Shown piece after piece: positions 1-8,448 of a stretch of DNA of 64,000 nt (positions within the stretch are counted from its first letter, which is position 1; every line of letters begins with the position of its first letter). The notes beneath the pieces are model-generated. The model saw only the letters and a program-made list of their open reading frames with translations. It was not told the origin of the DNA and did not search any database. Location: NCBI GenBank assembly GCA_965219235.1, contig OZ244721.1, positions 2,604,001 to 2,668,000 on the forward strand, written 5' to 3'. Position numbers and translations under genes: made by a program. This stretch comes from CBDHCC01 sp965219235 (GTDB lineage: Bacteria; Pseudomonadota; Alphaproteobacteria; Sphingomonadales; Sphingomonadaceae).

Positions 1-877
1 ACCGCGCCATCTCGCCGGTGGCGCTCGCCAGCACGGGCAGGCCCGCCGCCATCGCCTGGTGCGCCGCGATGCCGAAGCCCTCGCGCCGCGACGGCTGGAG
101 ATAGAGGTGCAGCCCCGCCAGGACGGCCGCCGGGTCGGCGGTGAAGCCCGGCAGCTCCAGCGCCACTCCGAGCGCCCGCGCGCGCTCCGTCAACGGCGCC
201 CGTTCCGCCCCCTCGCCGGCGATCGCGAGGCGCAGCGGGGCCGGCGGCGTCCAGCCCTCGCCCGTCAGCGTCGCCAGCGCGTCGAGCAGCACGTCGTAAC
301 CCTTGGCCGGATGCAGCCGGCCGAGGCTCCCCAGCCGGATCGGTTCGCCCGGCCGCCAGGGAACGGCCTGCGGGGCGTCGGCATCGGCCGCGAAGATCGG
401 CCAGGTGACCAGCCGCTCCGCCGGCACCGCCAGCCGCTCCGCCGTCAGCCGCGCCACCGCGCCCGAATCGGCGACCCACAGCGTCGTGAGCCGCCGCGTC
501 GCGCGCAGCAGCCGGCGGTTGGCGGGCGTCAGGAAGGCGTTGTGCTGCCAGCTCGCCACCGGCCGGCCGAGCCGCCGTCCCGCGAGCTGCCCCAGCAGGG
601 TGGCGCGGGTGAGCGAGGTCCACACCACATCGGTCCGCTCCGCCCGCAGCCGGTCCAGCAGCCACAGGAGCGCCGCGCCGTGATCGCGCTCACCGCCGTC
701 GCGCACCGCCACCGGCACGCCGGTGGCGTCGAGCGGCGGCCGGGCGCGGCCGTCGCGCCGGGTGAGCGCCAGCACCCGCACCTCCGCCCCGGCCCGGCCG
801 AGCGCGCGCGCGATGTCGGGCAGCGGCAGCGCCGCGCCGCCGCCCTCCAGCGAGTTGATGACGTAGGCGATTTTCAA
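1..877 (-). CDS. Glycosyltransferase family 4 (GT4), C-terminus cut by window edge
   Basis: Reading the minus strand gives a typical GT-B glycosyltransferase. The N-terminus is KIAYVINSLEGGG, a nucleotide-fold start with a glycine-rich turn. Near the visible end is the donor-site motif PSRREGFGIAAHQAMAAGLP, with the conserved E-G-F-G typical of GT4 enzymes. The role is transfer of a sugar from a nucleotide donor to a lipid or polysaccharide acceptor at the inner membrane face; the acceptor cannot be told. The TTG start at 877 has GAGG nine bases upstream. An in-frame GTG at 892 overlapping the previous stop is the alternative. The gene follows a nucleotidyltransferase and may share its operon. 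The last part lies outside the window. Confidence 0.85.
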   Translation of the reverse strand, partial: MKIAYVINSLEGGGAALPLPDIARALGRAGAEVRVLALTRRDGRARPPLDATGVPVAVRDGGERDHGAALLWLLDRLRAERTDVVWTSLTRATLLGQLAGRRLGRPVASWQHNAFLTPANRRLLRATRRLTTLWVADSGAVARLTAERLAVPAERLVTWPIFAADADAPQAVPWRPGEPIRLGSLGRLHPAKGYDVLLDALATLTGEGWTPPAPLRLAIAGEGAERAPLTERARALGVALELPGFTADPAAVLAGLHLYLQPSRREGFGIAAHQAMAAGLPVLASATGEMAR

Positions 878-888
878 GGGGGCGATCC

Positions 889-1674
889 TCACGGGGCGTC
901 GTCGCGCGCCCAGAGGATCAGCTCCGCGAGCCGCCGGTCGGCCGGGCGGTCCACGTCGATCGCGGCGTCCGGGTCCGAGAGCGGCACCGCCACCGCCCGC
1001 ACGCCCAGCCGCCCGCCCGCCGCCGCCACCGCCTCGCCGAGGGCCAGCCGCCGGGCGAGCACGCGCGCCGCGAGTCCCGGTCCGAAGGTCAGCGCCAGCC
1101 GCCAGGCGCGCTTGCGGTCGCGCTCGACGCCCGCCCAGTGGTCGAGCGCCGGGCGCGCGGCCGGGCCGGTCAGCGCGAACAGGTTCGCGCCCGTCCAGCC
1201 GCCGTCCGCCATGGGCAGCCAGGTGCGCCGGGTCGTCGGGTGGCGCGCCAGCACCGTCGCGCGCGCGACCAGCCCCACCGCCACCTCCGCCCCGCCCACC
1301 CCGGCCAGGAACTCGGCGACGGTGGCGGGGGTGAGGAGCGGATGGTCGGCGGTGGTGACGAGCACCGGCCAGGGCGCGTCCCCCCCGCCCGCGACCGTCC
1401 GCACCGACGCCGCGATGCCGGCGCCGCTCTCCCTCAGGGTCACGCCCGTGGGCGGCAGCGCGGGCGCGAGCCGGGCCACATCCTGCGCCAGCACCACCAC
1501 GCGCGCGACCCGCGGGCAGGCGAGCAGCGTGTCGACGACGCGCGCGACCATCGGCCGGCCGCCGACCGCGACCAGCGCCTTGGGCCCGGGTCCGAAGGGC
1601 CGGCCGACCGGGTCGTCGCCCGGACGCTCCCCGGCGAGCACGATCGCGGTCCAGCGGTGTGCGGGCGTCGCCAT
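889..1674 (-). CDS. MobA-like nucleotidyltransferase family protein
   Basis: This 261-residue protein begins with an NTP-transferase fold: TAIVLAGERPGDDP, then GPKALVAVGGRPMVARVV, the usual nucleotide-binding loop and product-binding segment of MobA/GlmU-like enzymes. A VTTADHPLL segment near residue 110 fits the metal-binding aspartate region. Family members load a nucleotide onto a sugar phosphate or a cofactor such as molybdopterin; the substrate here is unknown. The ATG at 1674 was preferred over an ATG 16 codons upstream, because the family homology starts just after it. The gene lies directly upstream of the glycosyltransferase, which suggests supply of an activated donor, but that is inference. 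Confidence 0.75.
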   Translation of the reverse strand: MATPAHRWTAIVLAGERPGDDPVGRPFGPGPKALVAVGGRPMVARVVDTLLACPRVARVVVLAQDVARLAPALPPTGVTLRESGAGIAASVRTVAGGGDAPWPVLVTTADHPLLTPATVAEFLAGVGGAEVAVGLVARATVLARHPTTRRTWLPMADGGWTGANLFALTGPAARPALDHWAGVERDRKRAWRLALTFGPGLAARVLARRLALGEAVAAAGGRLGVRAVAVPLSDPDAAIDVDRPADRRLAELILWARDDAP

Positions 1675-1782
1675 GCCGTCGCCTAGCGCAGCCCGGGGCC
1701 GCTTGTCGCGCCGCGTTTTCAACCGATCGCAGCAGGAATGGGGCGCGCCCGTCGCCCGCGCCGCGCTCGCCGCCTTCGCGCG

Positions 1783-3213
1783 CTAGCTCTCCGCCGGGGG
1801 CCGGATCAGCCACACGGCTCCGGCCGAAGCGACCAGTGCCGCCGCGGCCGCCGCGAGCGCCGCCGCGCGGAAGCCAGCGATGAACGCGTCGGGCGATCCC
1901 TGCAGCGCCCACACGAAACCCACCAGCGCGGTCGCGATCAGTCCGCCCACGCGCGCCACCGCGCTGTTGAAGCCCGACGCCGCGCCGACATGGTCGTCGT
2001 CGACCGCGCCCAGGACGCTCGTCGTCAGCGGCGCCACGCTGACCGCCATGCCGATCGCCACCACCACGATCGCCGGCAGCAGGTCGCGCCAATAGTCGAT
2101 GTCGGCGCTTTCCACCCGGCGGAACAGCACCAGCCCCACCGCCACGATCGCCGCGCCCGCCGCCAGCGGCCAGCGCCCGCCCCAGCGCGCCGCCACCCGG
2201 CCCATCAGGCGCGATCCCAGGCCGATGAGCAGCGGCAGCGGCAGCATCGCCGCGCCCGCCGCGGTGGCGGAATAGCCCGCGATCTGGATCAGCAGGAAGG
2301 GCAGCATCACGAGCAGCCCGCCGAGCGCGGCGTAGAGGAAGAAGGTCAGCACGGTGAGGCCGGTGAAGGTCGCGGTGGCGAACAGCGCGGGCGGCGTCAT
2401 CGCCCGGTCGCCCTTCGCGCGCTCCAGCCAGACGAAGCCGCCGAGCAGCGCCAGCCCGCCGCCGGCCGCCGCCCACACCGTCGCCCGCCCGGCGCTCGCG
2501 TCCGCCGCCGCCGTCAGCGCCCAGGTGACGAGGCCCAGCGCGAGGGTCGCCAGCGCCGCGCCCGACCAGTCGAGCGGCTGGCCCTCGCGACGGTCGCGGC
2601 TCTCGGCGGCGTGGCGCCAGGCGATCCACCCCGCCGCCGCGCCGATCGGCAGGTTGACGAGGAAGATCGCCCGCCAGCCCACGCCGTCGACCAGCCCGCC
2701 GCCGATCAGCGGCCCCACCGCGCCCGCGATGGCGCCCGCCGCCGCCCAGGTCCCGATCGCGCGCCCGCGCGCCTCGCCGGAAAAGGCGGCGCCCAGCATG
2801 GCGAGGCTGTTGGGCATCAGCAGCGCCGCGCCCACGCCCTGCGCGCCGCGCGCCGCCAGCAGGGCCGCGAAGGTCGGCGCGCCCGCGCAGGCGAGGGAGG
2901 CGGCCAGGAACAGCGCCACGCCGATCAGGAACAGCCGCCGCCGTCCGAAATGGTCGCCCGCGGCACCGCCCAGCAGGATGAGCGCGCCCAGCGGCAGCAG
3001 ATAGGCATTGATCGCCCAGCTGAGCTCCGCCTCCCCGGCCCCCAGGCTCTCGCCGAGCGCCGGCAGGGCCACGTTGACGACCGAGCCGTCGACGAAGGCG
3101 AGGCTGGAGCCCAGGACGGTGGCGGCGAGCGTCCAGGTCGGATGACCGCCGGCCTGCTGGCGCGAGCTTTCGGCGAGTGCCCCGTCGCACGGCGCGGGCA
3201 GCGCCGAGCTCAT
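1783..3213 (-). CDS. MFS multidrug exporter, DHA2 (EmrB/QacA) family
   Basis: A membrane protein of about 476 residues with the 14-helix DHA2 pattern. After the first helix it has SLAFVDGSVVNVALPALG, the motif D1 region of drug:proton antiporters. The loop GDHFGRRRLFLIG is MFS motif A, and a motif C-like stretch GAVGPLIGGGLVDGVGWR follows. It probably exports hydrophobic drugs or metabolites across the inner membrane, driven by protons. The ATG at 3213 is chosen; the longer ORF to 3297 adds a polar stretch without homology. It stands alone, followed by the nucleotidyltransferase about 110 bases on. No partner membrane-fusion protein is present nearby. Confidence 0.85.
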   Translation of the reverse strand: MSSALPAPCDGALAESSRQQAGGHPTWTLAATVLGSSLAFVDGSVVNVALPALGESLGAGEAELSWAINAYLLPLGALILLGGAAGDHFGRRRLFLIGVALFLAASLACAGAPTFAALLAARGAQGVGAALLMPNSLAMLGAAFSGEARGRAIGTWAAAGAIAGAVGPLIGGGLVDGVGWRAIFLVNLPIGAAAGWIAWRHAAESRDRREGQPLDWSGAALATLALGLVTWALTAAADASAGRATVWAAAGGGLALLGGFVWLERAKGDRAMTPPALFATATFTGLTVLTFFLYAALGGLLVMLPFLLIQIAGYSATAAGAAMLPLPLLIGLGSRLMGRVAARWGGRWPLAAGAAIVAVGLVLFRRVESADIDYWRDLLPAIVVVAIGMAVSVAPLTTSVLGAVDDDHVGAASGFNSAVARVGGLIATALVGFVWALQGSPDAFIAGFRAAALAAAAAALVASAGAVWLIRPPAES

Positions 3214-3359
3214 GCGCGTCCGCGACGCGGGGCGGGGGGACGGATCATGCGGCTCTCCTGCTCCGACCACCGCAGGCCGATCCCCCGCCGGGGTCAACCC
3301 CGGACGGTCGCGCGACTCCGGCGTCGCGCTCGGAGCGATGGGGGCGGGCCGCCGGCCTC

Positions 3360-3411
3360 ACCTCGTCACCCCGGGCTCGACTCGGGGTCCGGCTCTTCCC
3401 GGAAGAGCCGG
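3360..3411. repeat. REP-like palindromic element in the 3214-3529 intergenic stretch
   Basis: The gene-free stretch 3214-3529 separates the MFS exporter from the acetyltransferase and contains a double hairpin. ACCCCG (3368-3373) pairs with CGGGGT (3383-3388). Directly next to it, CCGGCTCTTCC (3389-3399) pairs perfectly with GGAAGAGCCGG (3401-3411) around one base. The GTCACCCCGGGCT start resembles the dispersed intergenic repeats of alphaproteobacteria. Nothing else was recognised in this stretch apart from presumed promoters. Confidence 0.55.
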
Positions 3412-3529
3412 CGCGCTCCGGCAAGGCCTGCCGGTGTGTGGAAGCGGAGCGATGTTGGACAGCGCGGACGCGCGGCCATACGCTCCGGCGCCCGCACTTT
3501 CTTAACCGACGGGGGGTAGGTCAGGGGCG

Positions 3530-4696
3530 ATGTCCAGCCTTCACGCGATCCCGCCCGCCGACGCGGTCGATGCCGACGCGGCGGTGCGCCACGACGACAG
3601 CGCGCTCATCCCCGCCGCTGCGTTCGGCGGCGAGCGCGTGGCCGGCTGGCGGCGGCTGGTGCGCCGCGCGTCGGAACCCAACGTGTTCGCCGAACCCTGG
3701 ACGGTGCTGCCCGCCCTCCACGCGCTCGGCGAGTCGGAGCGCACGGCGATCGCCTGGGTCGCCGATCCCGATGGCGAACCGCTGGGCATCCTGCCGCTCG
3801 CGCGCGGTCGCGACTACGGCCGGCTGAGCGTCCGCCACACGACCAACTGGAGCCACGCCAACGCCTTCGCGGGCACGCCGATCGTGCGCGCGGGCCGGGA
3901 GGAGGCGTTCTGGCGGCGGCTGATCCGGCTGTTGGACGGGTCCGCCTGGCCGGGCTTCCTCCATCTGACCGGGCTCGACGAGCGCGGCCCGGTCCTGGCC
4001 GGGCTGCGCGCGGCGGCCGCGGCGCTCGACCGCCCGTTCGCCGTCGTCCACCGCGCCGAGCGCGCGATGCTGGCGAGCGACCTTTCGCCCGAGGCCTACT
4101 GGACCGCCACCGTGCGCAAGAAGAAGCGCAAGGAGATCGCGCGGCTCGCCAACCGCCTGGCCGACGAGGGGGAGATGGCGTTCGAGCGCCTGCGGCCCGA
4201 CGGGTGCGTCGGCGACTGGATCGCCGCGTTCCTGGACCTGGAGCGCGCCGGCTGGAAGGGGCGCTCGGGCTCCGCGATGGCGTGCGCGCCGGCGACGGAG
4301 GCGATCTTCCGCGAGACCGTGGCCGGCGCGCACGCGCGGCGCCGCCTGCACGCGCTGTCGCTGTCGCTCGACGGCCGCCCCGTCGCGATGCTGGCGACGC
4401 TGCTGGCGCCGCCGGGCGCCTTTTCCTACAAGATCGCCTATGACGAGCGCTTCGCCCGCTTCTCGCCCGGCGTGCTGCTGGAACGCCACGCGCTGGGCCT
4501 GCTGGAGGAGCCGGGCATCGACTGGGTCGACAGCTGCGCGGCCGAGGGGCATCCGATGATCGACCATCTGTGGGGCGAGCGGCGCGCGATGGTGCGCGTG
4601 ACCCTGCCGCTCGCGGGGCTGAGGCGCCGCGCGGTCCACGGCCTGACCCGGTTCGCGGAGCAGGGCTGGGGCGCGCTGCGGGGGACGGGGGCTTGA
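3530..4696 (+). CDS. GNAT-fold acyltransferase of the FemAB / BioF2-like group
   Basis: A soluble 388-residue protein with the two-domain layout of FemAB-like acetyltransferases (Acetyltransf_6). The central segment has TVRKKKRKEIARLANRL, the basic patch typical of these enzymes, and the C-terminal domain has VAMLATLLAPPGAFSYKIAY followed by FSPGVLLE. Related proteins transfer acyl or aminoacyl groups and often sit in polysaccharide or cell-envelope gene sets; the substrate is unknown. The start ATG has AGGGG six bases upstream. Its stop lies two bases before the start of the next gene, so the two are surely co-expressed. A second member of the family is at 28521-29663. Confidence 0.8.
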   Translation: MSSLHAIPPADAVDADAAVRHDDSALIPAAAFGGERVAGWRRLVRRASEPNVFAEPWTVLPALHALGESERTAIAWVADPDGEPLGILPLARGRDYGRLSVRHTTNWSHANAFAGTPIVRAGREEAFWRRLIRLLDGSAWPGFLHLTGLDERGPVLAGLRAAAAALDRPFAVVHRAERAMLASDLSPEAYWTATVRKKKRKEIARLANRLADEGEMAFERLRPDGCVGDWIAAFLDLERAGWKGRSGSAMACAPATEAIFRETVAGAHARRRLHALSLSLDGRPVAMLATLLAPPGAFSYKIAYDERFARFSPGVLLERHALGLLEEPGIDWVDSCAAEGHPMIDHLWGERRAMVRVTLPLAGLRRRAVHGLTRFAEQGWGALRGTGA

Positions 4697-4698
4697 CG

Positions 4699-5538
4699 AT
4701 GTGGCCGCCCGACGCGCTGGCGCGGCTGACCGCCGCCTATCCCGAACAGCCCACGACGCTGGCGCACGGGCTCGCCGCCCACCCGCTGCTGCAACTGCCC
4801 GCGATCGTGGCGCTCGCCCGGCGGATGCGGCCCGAGACGGTGGAGCACAACGCGGGCGACCTGCCCGTCGGCATCGCGCCGGAGGACGTGCCCGGCAACG
4901 GCCTCGACATCCACGCGACGCTGGAGGGGATCGAGAGCAACGGGTCGTGGATGGTGCTCAAGTTCATCGAGCGGGACGCGGCCTACGCGGAGCTGCTGGA
5001 CGAGGCGCTGGCCCCCATCGAGGACGCGATCCGCGCCGCGACCGGACCGATGCTCAAGCGCGAGGGCTTCCTGTTCGTCTCCTCGCCCGGATCGATGACG
5101 CCCTTCCACATGGATCCGGAGCACAACATCCTGGCGCAGGTGCGCGGCACCAAGACCTTCACCGTCTGGCCCGCCGGCGACTGGCGCTTCGCTCCGCCGG
5201 AGGAGCACGAGCGCTGCCACGAGGGCGGCCATCGCAACCTGCCGTGGGACGACTCCTTCGCGCCGCACGGCACGGCCGTCCCGCTGGCGCCGGGCGAGGC
5301 GATCTACGTGCCCGTCAAGGCGCCGCATTTCGTGCGCAACGGGCCGGAGGTCTCCGTCTCGCTCTCGGTGACCTGGCGCTCGGGCTGGAGCTATCGCGAG
5401 CAATACGCCCACGGACTGAACGCGGCGCTGCGGCGCGCGGGGCTGCGGCCCGCGCCACCGCGCCGCCATCCGGCCGACAACCACCTGAAGTCGCTCGCCT
5501 GGCGCGTGGCGCAGAGGGCGAGGCGGCCACTCGGGTGA
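4699..5538 (+). CDS. JmjC/cupin-like Fe(II)-dependent oxygenase family protein
   Basis: This 279-residue protein has a double-stranded beta-helix oxygenase core. The segment SSPGSMTPFHMDPEHNIL carries an H-x-D pair expected to bind iron. FTVWPAGDW and, later, GEAIYVPVKAPHFVRNG carry the distal histidine, as in cupin_8/JmjC-like hydroxylases. Proteins of this type hydroxylate proteins or small molecules using 2-oxoglutarate. Some databases label this group transcriptional regulator, but no DNA-binding domain is visible. The ATG at 4699 follows the acetyltransferase stop by two bases. The two enzymes may modify the same product, which is inference. Confidence 0.7.
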   Translation: MWPPDALARLTAAYPEQPTTLAHGLAAHPLLQLPAIVALARRMRPETVEHNAGDLPVGIAPEDVPGNGLDIHATLEGIESNGSWMVLKFIERDAAYAELLDEALAPIEDAIRAATGPMLKREGFLFVSSPGSMTPFHMDPEHNILAQVRGTKTFTVWPAGDWRFAPPEEHERCHEGGHRNLPWDDSFAPHGTAVPLAPGEAIYVPVKAPHFVRNGPEVSVSLSVTWRSGWSYREQYAHGLNAALRRAGLRPAPPRRHPADNHLKSLAWRVAQRARRPLG

Positions 5539-5598
5539 CGGGCTAGGCGCGCGGACGCTTACGCCCTACATCGTGGCGCCAGGACGGGAGGCGACGAC

Positions 5599-6189
5599 AT
5601 GGCGACGATCGTGGACGACAGGCGCGGGACGGCTCCGGCGGCGGCGCGCTACGACACGGTGGCGCGCTGGTTCCACTGGACCATCGCGCTGCTCATCCTC
5701 GGCAATCTGCTCGGCGGGTTCTTCCACGAGTCGCTGCCGAAGGCGTGGATCGGCCCCGTCATGAACGTCCACAAGGCCATCGGCCTGACCGTCCTCGTGC
5801 TCTCGCTCGCCCGCCTCGCCTGGCGGGTCGGCCACCCGACGCCGCGCCAGATGCCCGATCATCCGGCGTGGCAGCGGGCGCTGGCGCTCGCCACCCACTG
5901 GACCTTCTACGCCTTCATGATCGCGATGCCGCTGTTCGGCTGGCTGATGGTGTCGGCGTCCGACACGCTGCGGCCGATGAGCTGGTTCGGGCTGTTCCCG
6001 CTCCCGTTCCTGCCCACCGGCGCGGACAAGGCGCTGGCCGGCCTGGGGCACGAGGGCCACGAGATCCTGGGCTGGGGCTTCGTCGCCCTGCTGGTGCTGC
6101 ACATCGGCGGCGCGCTGAAGAACCAGTGGGTCGACCGGGACCACACGCTCGGGCGCATGATCGGCTGGATGGCGCCGCCGCGCCCCTGA
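5599..6189 (+). CDS. Cytochrome b561 (YceJ/CybB type)
   Basis: A 196-residue inner-membrane protein with four helices. Paired histidines suited to bind two b hemes lie in VARWFHWTIALLI, MNVHKAIGLTVL, ATHWTFYAFMIAMPLFGW and ALLVLHIGGALKNQ. This is the arrangement of bacterial cytochrome b561, which passes electrons from quinol in the membrane, in some cases to superoxide. GGGAGG sits eight bases before the ATG. The gene is monocistronic, since it is 60 bases after the oxygenase and converges on the RcnB-like gene across a strong hairpin. Confidence 0.88.
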   Translation: MATIVDDRRGTAPAAARYDTVARWFHWTIALLILGNLLGGFFHESLPKAWIGPVMNVHKAIGLTVLVLSLARLAWRVGHPTPRQMPDHPAWQRALALATHWTFYAFMIAMPLFGWLMVSASDTLRPMSWFGLFPLPFLPTGADKALAGLGHEGHEILGWGFVALLVLHIGGALKNQWVDRDHTLGRMIGWMAPPRP

Positions 6190-6205
6190 CCAGGCCTGAA
6201 CCAGG

Positions 6206-6229
6206 GGGCGGTCCCGCCACGGACCGCCC
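6206..6229. terminator. Hairpin between convergent genes, probable bidirectional terminator
   Basis: GGGCGGTCC (6206-6214) and GGACCGCCC (6221-6229) form a perfect 9-bp stem with a 6-base loop, in the 48-base gap where cytochrome b561 and the RcnB-like gene meet tail to tail. There is no T-run on either side, so termination is inferred from position and stem strength. Confidence 0.5.
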
Positions 6230-6237
6230 TCTCCCCC

Positions 6238-6924
6238 TCAGTAGAAGAAGTCGTAGATCACGTCGGCGACGATGCCGCGCCGCGTGTCGACCAGCACCGC
6301 GTCGTTGTAGTAGCGCACCCAGCGATAGGGACCGTAGGCGGCGGGCAGGCGATAGCGGTACGGATCGTTGATCCAGTAGCGGTTGCCGTAATAGCCCGTA
6401 CCCAGTCCGATGCCGATCGTCAGCCGCGAATAGCCGCGATTGCGATAAGGTGCGTAGTAGCGCGGAGCCCGATAGATCGCGCGATTGTACCGGCGGTACT
6501 GGGCGTAGTCGTAGCGACGGTCGCGGCGCCAGTCGCGGTTCCACCGGCTCTCGGCCCGCCGTTCGGCGACCCGGCGGTCGTAGCGACGCTCGTACCGGCG
6601 CTGCTCGACGCGGCGGTCGGCACGCCGATCGATCCGCTGCTCGGTCCGGTCCTCGCGGCGGTCGATGCGACGGTCGGCGCGGCGCTCCTGCCGGTCGATG
6701 CGCTGGACGCGACGCTGGTTGCCGTTCGCGCGCGCGCGGTCACGCCGGACGTCGGTGCGGCGGTCGACCCGCGCGCGCGCGCGGTCGGCGCGGCGGTCGA
6801 CGCGCTGCTCGGCCCGGCGCTCGGCCCGGTGCTCGGTGCGGTCGCCCGGGCGGTCGGCCGCCGAAGCCAGCGCGGGGGTGAAGAGGGTGGAGGCCATCGC
6901 CATGGCCAGGATCAGCTTGCGCAT
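6238..6924 (-). CDS. RcnB-like periplasmic protein with Arg/Asp-rich repeats
   Basis: The 228-residue product has a signal peptide (MRKLILAMAMASTLFTPALASA). Residues about 25-160 are a low-complexity region built of D-R-R and E-R-R units. The C-terminus, with PYRWVRYYNDAVLVDTRRG then VIYDFFY, is the RcnB domain known from the E. coli periplasmic nickel/cobalt homeostasis protein. The role in metal handling is only by family. The R/D region could be an extended coil or nucleic-acid-like polyampholyte. The gene is monocistronic, and the upstream 100 bases to the 2Fe-2S gene presumably carry its promoter. Confidence 0.8.
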   Translation of the reverse strand: MRKLILAMAMASTLFTPALASAADRPGDRTEHRAERRAEQRVDRRADRARARVDRRTDVRRDRARANGNQRRVQRIDRQERRADRRIDRREDRTEQRIDRRADRRVEQRRYERRYDRRVAERRAESRWNRDWRRDRRYDYAQYRRYNRAIYRAPRYYAPYRNRGYSRLTIGIGLGTGYYGNRYWINDPYRYRLPAAYGPYRWVRYYNDAVLVDTRRGIVADVIYDFFY

Positions 6925-7024
6925 CGTCGTCTCCCGGGACGTGAGGGGCGGACGGTCCTCCCCGATGGGACTCCGTTTGCCAGACCGTGGATGCCGGCGG
7001 GCTGAACCGCCCGTTGGCTCCGCT

Positions 7025-7579
7025 TCATCTTCGCGGCGGCGGGTCCCCGGGCGAGAGCGCCTCGACCTCGCGCGCGGCGTCCCGCGCGGCGACGCCCGGC
7101 GGTGGCGCGGCGGCCACGCGCGCGCGGCCCGCCCGGACGGCGACCGCCAGCCGGACCGCCGCCACCAGCCGCGCCGCGCCGCCGCACCGGCACAGCACGT
7201 CGACGCTCGCCCGGATCGTCGCGGGATCGGGGTCGGGAACCGCGGCCAGCAGCGCGTTGGCCGCCAGGATCATGCCCGGGATGCAATAGCCGCATTGGGC
7301 CACCTGCTCCGCCACGAAGGCCTGCTGCAGCGGATGCGAGCGGTCGGGCGACAGACCCTCGATCGTGGTCACCACCGCGCCCTCCGCCGCGCCCACCGTC
7401 AGCTGGCAGGACCGGACCGCCCGGCCATCGACATCGACGATGCAGTAGCCGCAGCTGCCGTCGTCGCAGCCGTATTTGGTGCCCGTCAGGTTGGAGAGGT
7501 CGCGCAGCGCCCAGAGCAGCGGCATCTCCGGCTCCACGCGGTAGTCCACCGGCGTGTCGTTGACGGTGAGCGCGGTCAC
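7025..7579 (-). CDS. 2Fe-2S protein, isoquinoline 1-oxidoreductase alpha-subunit-like
   Basis: A 184-residue protein with two [2Fe-2S] domains of the xanthine dehydrogenase family small subunit. The plant-type ferredoxin motif is GTKYGCDDGSCGYCIV. The second domain has QCGYCIPGMI and the paired VLCRCGG. Such subunits pass electrons from a molybdopterin large subunit. No large subunit is encoded in this window, so its partner must be elsewhere or absent. The C-terminal 30 residues are Ala/Pro/Arg-rich and not family-like. The GTG start overlaps the methyltransferase stop (GTGA), which makes it the last gene of the oxidase chain. Confidence 0.85.
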   Translation of the reverse strand: MTALTVNDTPVDYRVEPEMPLLWALRDLSNLTGTKYGCDDGSCGYCIVDVDGRAVRSCQLTVGAAEGAVVTTIEGLSPDRSHPLQQAFVAEQVAQCGYCIPGMILAANALLAAVPDPDPATIRASVDVLCRCGGAARLVAAVRLAVAVRAGRARVAAAPPPGVAARDAAREVEALSPGDPPPRR

Positions 7580-8448
7580 GGCGCCGTCTCCCGGCTCCAG
7601 CGGGCGACGATGGCGGTGGGAAGCGTCAGGCCGCGCGCCTCCTCCACCAGCGCCAGCTCCAGCGCCTCGACCCGCCCGCCCAGGGCCGCGAAGGACTGGC
7701 GCAGGGTCTCCGCCAACGCCAGCGCCGACAGGCGCACGGCGTAGACCGTCAGCACGCAGAAGCGCGAGTCGCCGTCGAGCAGCGCCGCGCAGCCGTCGAG
7801 CAGCGCGCGCAGGTCCTGCTCCAGCCGCCAGACCTCGCCGTCCGGTCCGCGCCCGTATTTGGGCGGGTCGAGGACGAGGCCGTCGTAGCGCCGTCCGCGC
7901 CGACCCTCGCGCGCGACGAACTTCGCCGCGTCGTCCACCAGCCAGCGGATCGGCGCGTCCGCCAGGCCGGAGAGCGCGGCGTTGTCGCGCGCGGCGGCGA
8001 CCGACTTCCTCGAGGCGTCGATATGGACCACCCGCGCGCCGCGCGCCGCCAGCGCCAGCGTGCCGACGCCGGTGTAGCCGAACAGGTTGAGCACCTCGTC
8101 ACCCGGACGCACCCGCTCGCGCGCCCACGTCCAGACCGGCATCATGTCGGGGAAGAACGACAGGTGACGGAACGGCGTGGGCCGGGCGGTGAAGCGGACG
8201 TCACGCCACGCCAGCGGCCAGCCGTCCGGCAGCGGGCGGCGCACGTCCCAGCGGCCGCCGCCCTCCTCGTCCGCGCCGGGCAGGAACTCGGCGTCCGGAT
8301 CCCAGCCGCCCGCCACCGGGGACCAGAGCGCCTGCGGCTCCGGCCGGACGATCCGGTGAGCGCCGTAGCGTTCCAGCTTGCGGCCGCCGCCCGAGTCGAG
8401 CAGCGCGTAGTCCGCCCAGCCCGCGCCGGCGAGCACGCCGACGCTCAT
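7576..8448 (-). CDS. Class I SAM-dependent methyltransferase (RlmK/RlmI-like)
   Basis: A 290-residue methyltransferase. SAM-binding motif I is VLNLFGYTGVGTLALAARGA. The acidic residue of motif II is in VVHIDASRKSV, and the catalytic motif IV, LVLDPPKYGRGPDG, is typical of RNA (cytosine or guanine) methyltransferases such as RlmK/L and RlmI. An rRNA target is likely but not shown. The ATG at 8448 overlaps the thrC stop (ATGA); the longer ORF upstream is an antisense-like extension inside thrC. The 3' end overlaps the 2Fe-2S gene by four bases. Translational coupling through the chain is expected. Confidence 0.82.
   Translation of the reverse strand: MSVGVLAGAGWADYALLDSGGGRKLERYGAHRIVRPEPQALWSPVAGGWDPDAEFLPGADEEGGGRWDVRRPLPDGWPLAWRDVRFTARPTPFRHLSFFPDMMPVWTWARERVRPGDEVLNLFGYTGVGTLALAARGARVVHIDASRKSVAAARDNAALSGLADAPIRWLVDDAAKFVAREGRRGRRYDGLVLDPPKYGRGPDGEVWRLEQDLRALLDGCAALLDGDSRFCVLTVYAVRLSALALAETLRQSFAALGGRVEALELALVEEARGLTLPTAIVARWSRETAP

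Noticed and set aside
59..1786. 575-residue plus-strand open frame
   Set aside because: It lies opposite the glycosyltransferase and nucleotidyltransferase and is Arg/Pro-rich without any motif. GC-rich DNA gives long antisense frames like this throughout the window.
1..6189. An exopolysaccharide cluster at the left edge
   Set aside because: Only one glycosyltransferase and one nucleotidyltransferase are present, with an unrelated exporter between them and the acetyltransferase; evidence is too thin.
6238..6924. Arg/Asp repeat protein as a nucleic-acid-binding or phase-separating novelty
   Set aside because: It has a signal peptide and an RcnB C-terminus, and such R/D-rich stretches are usual in RcnB-like proteins of sphingomonads.
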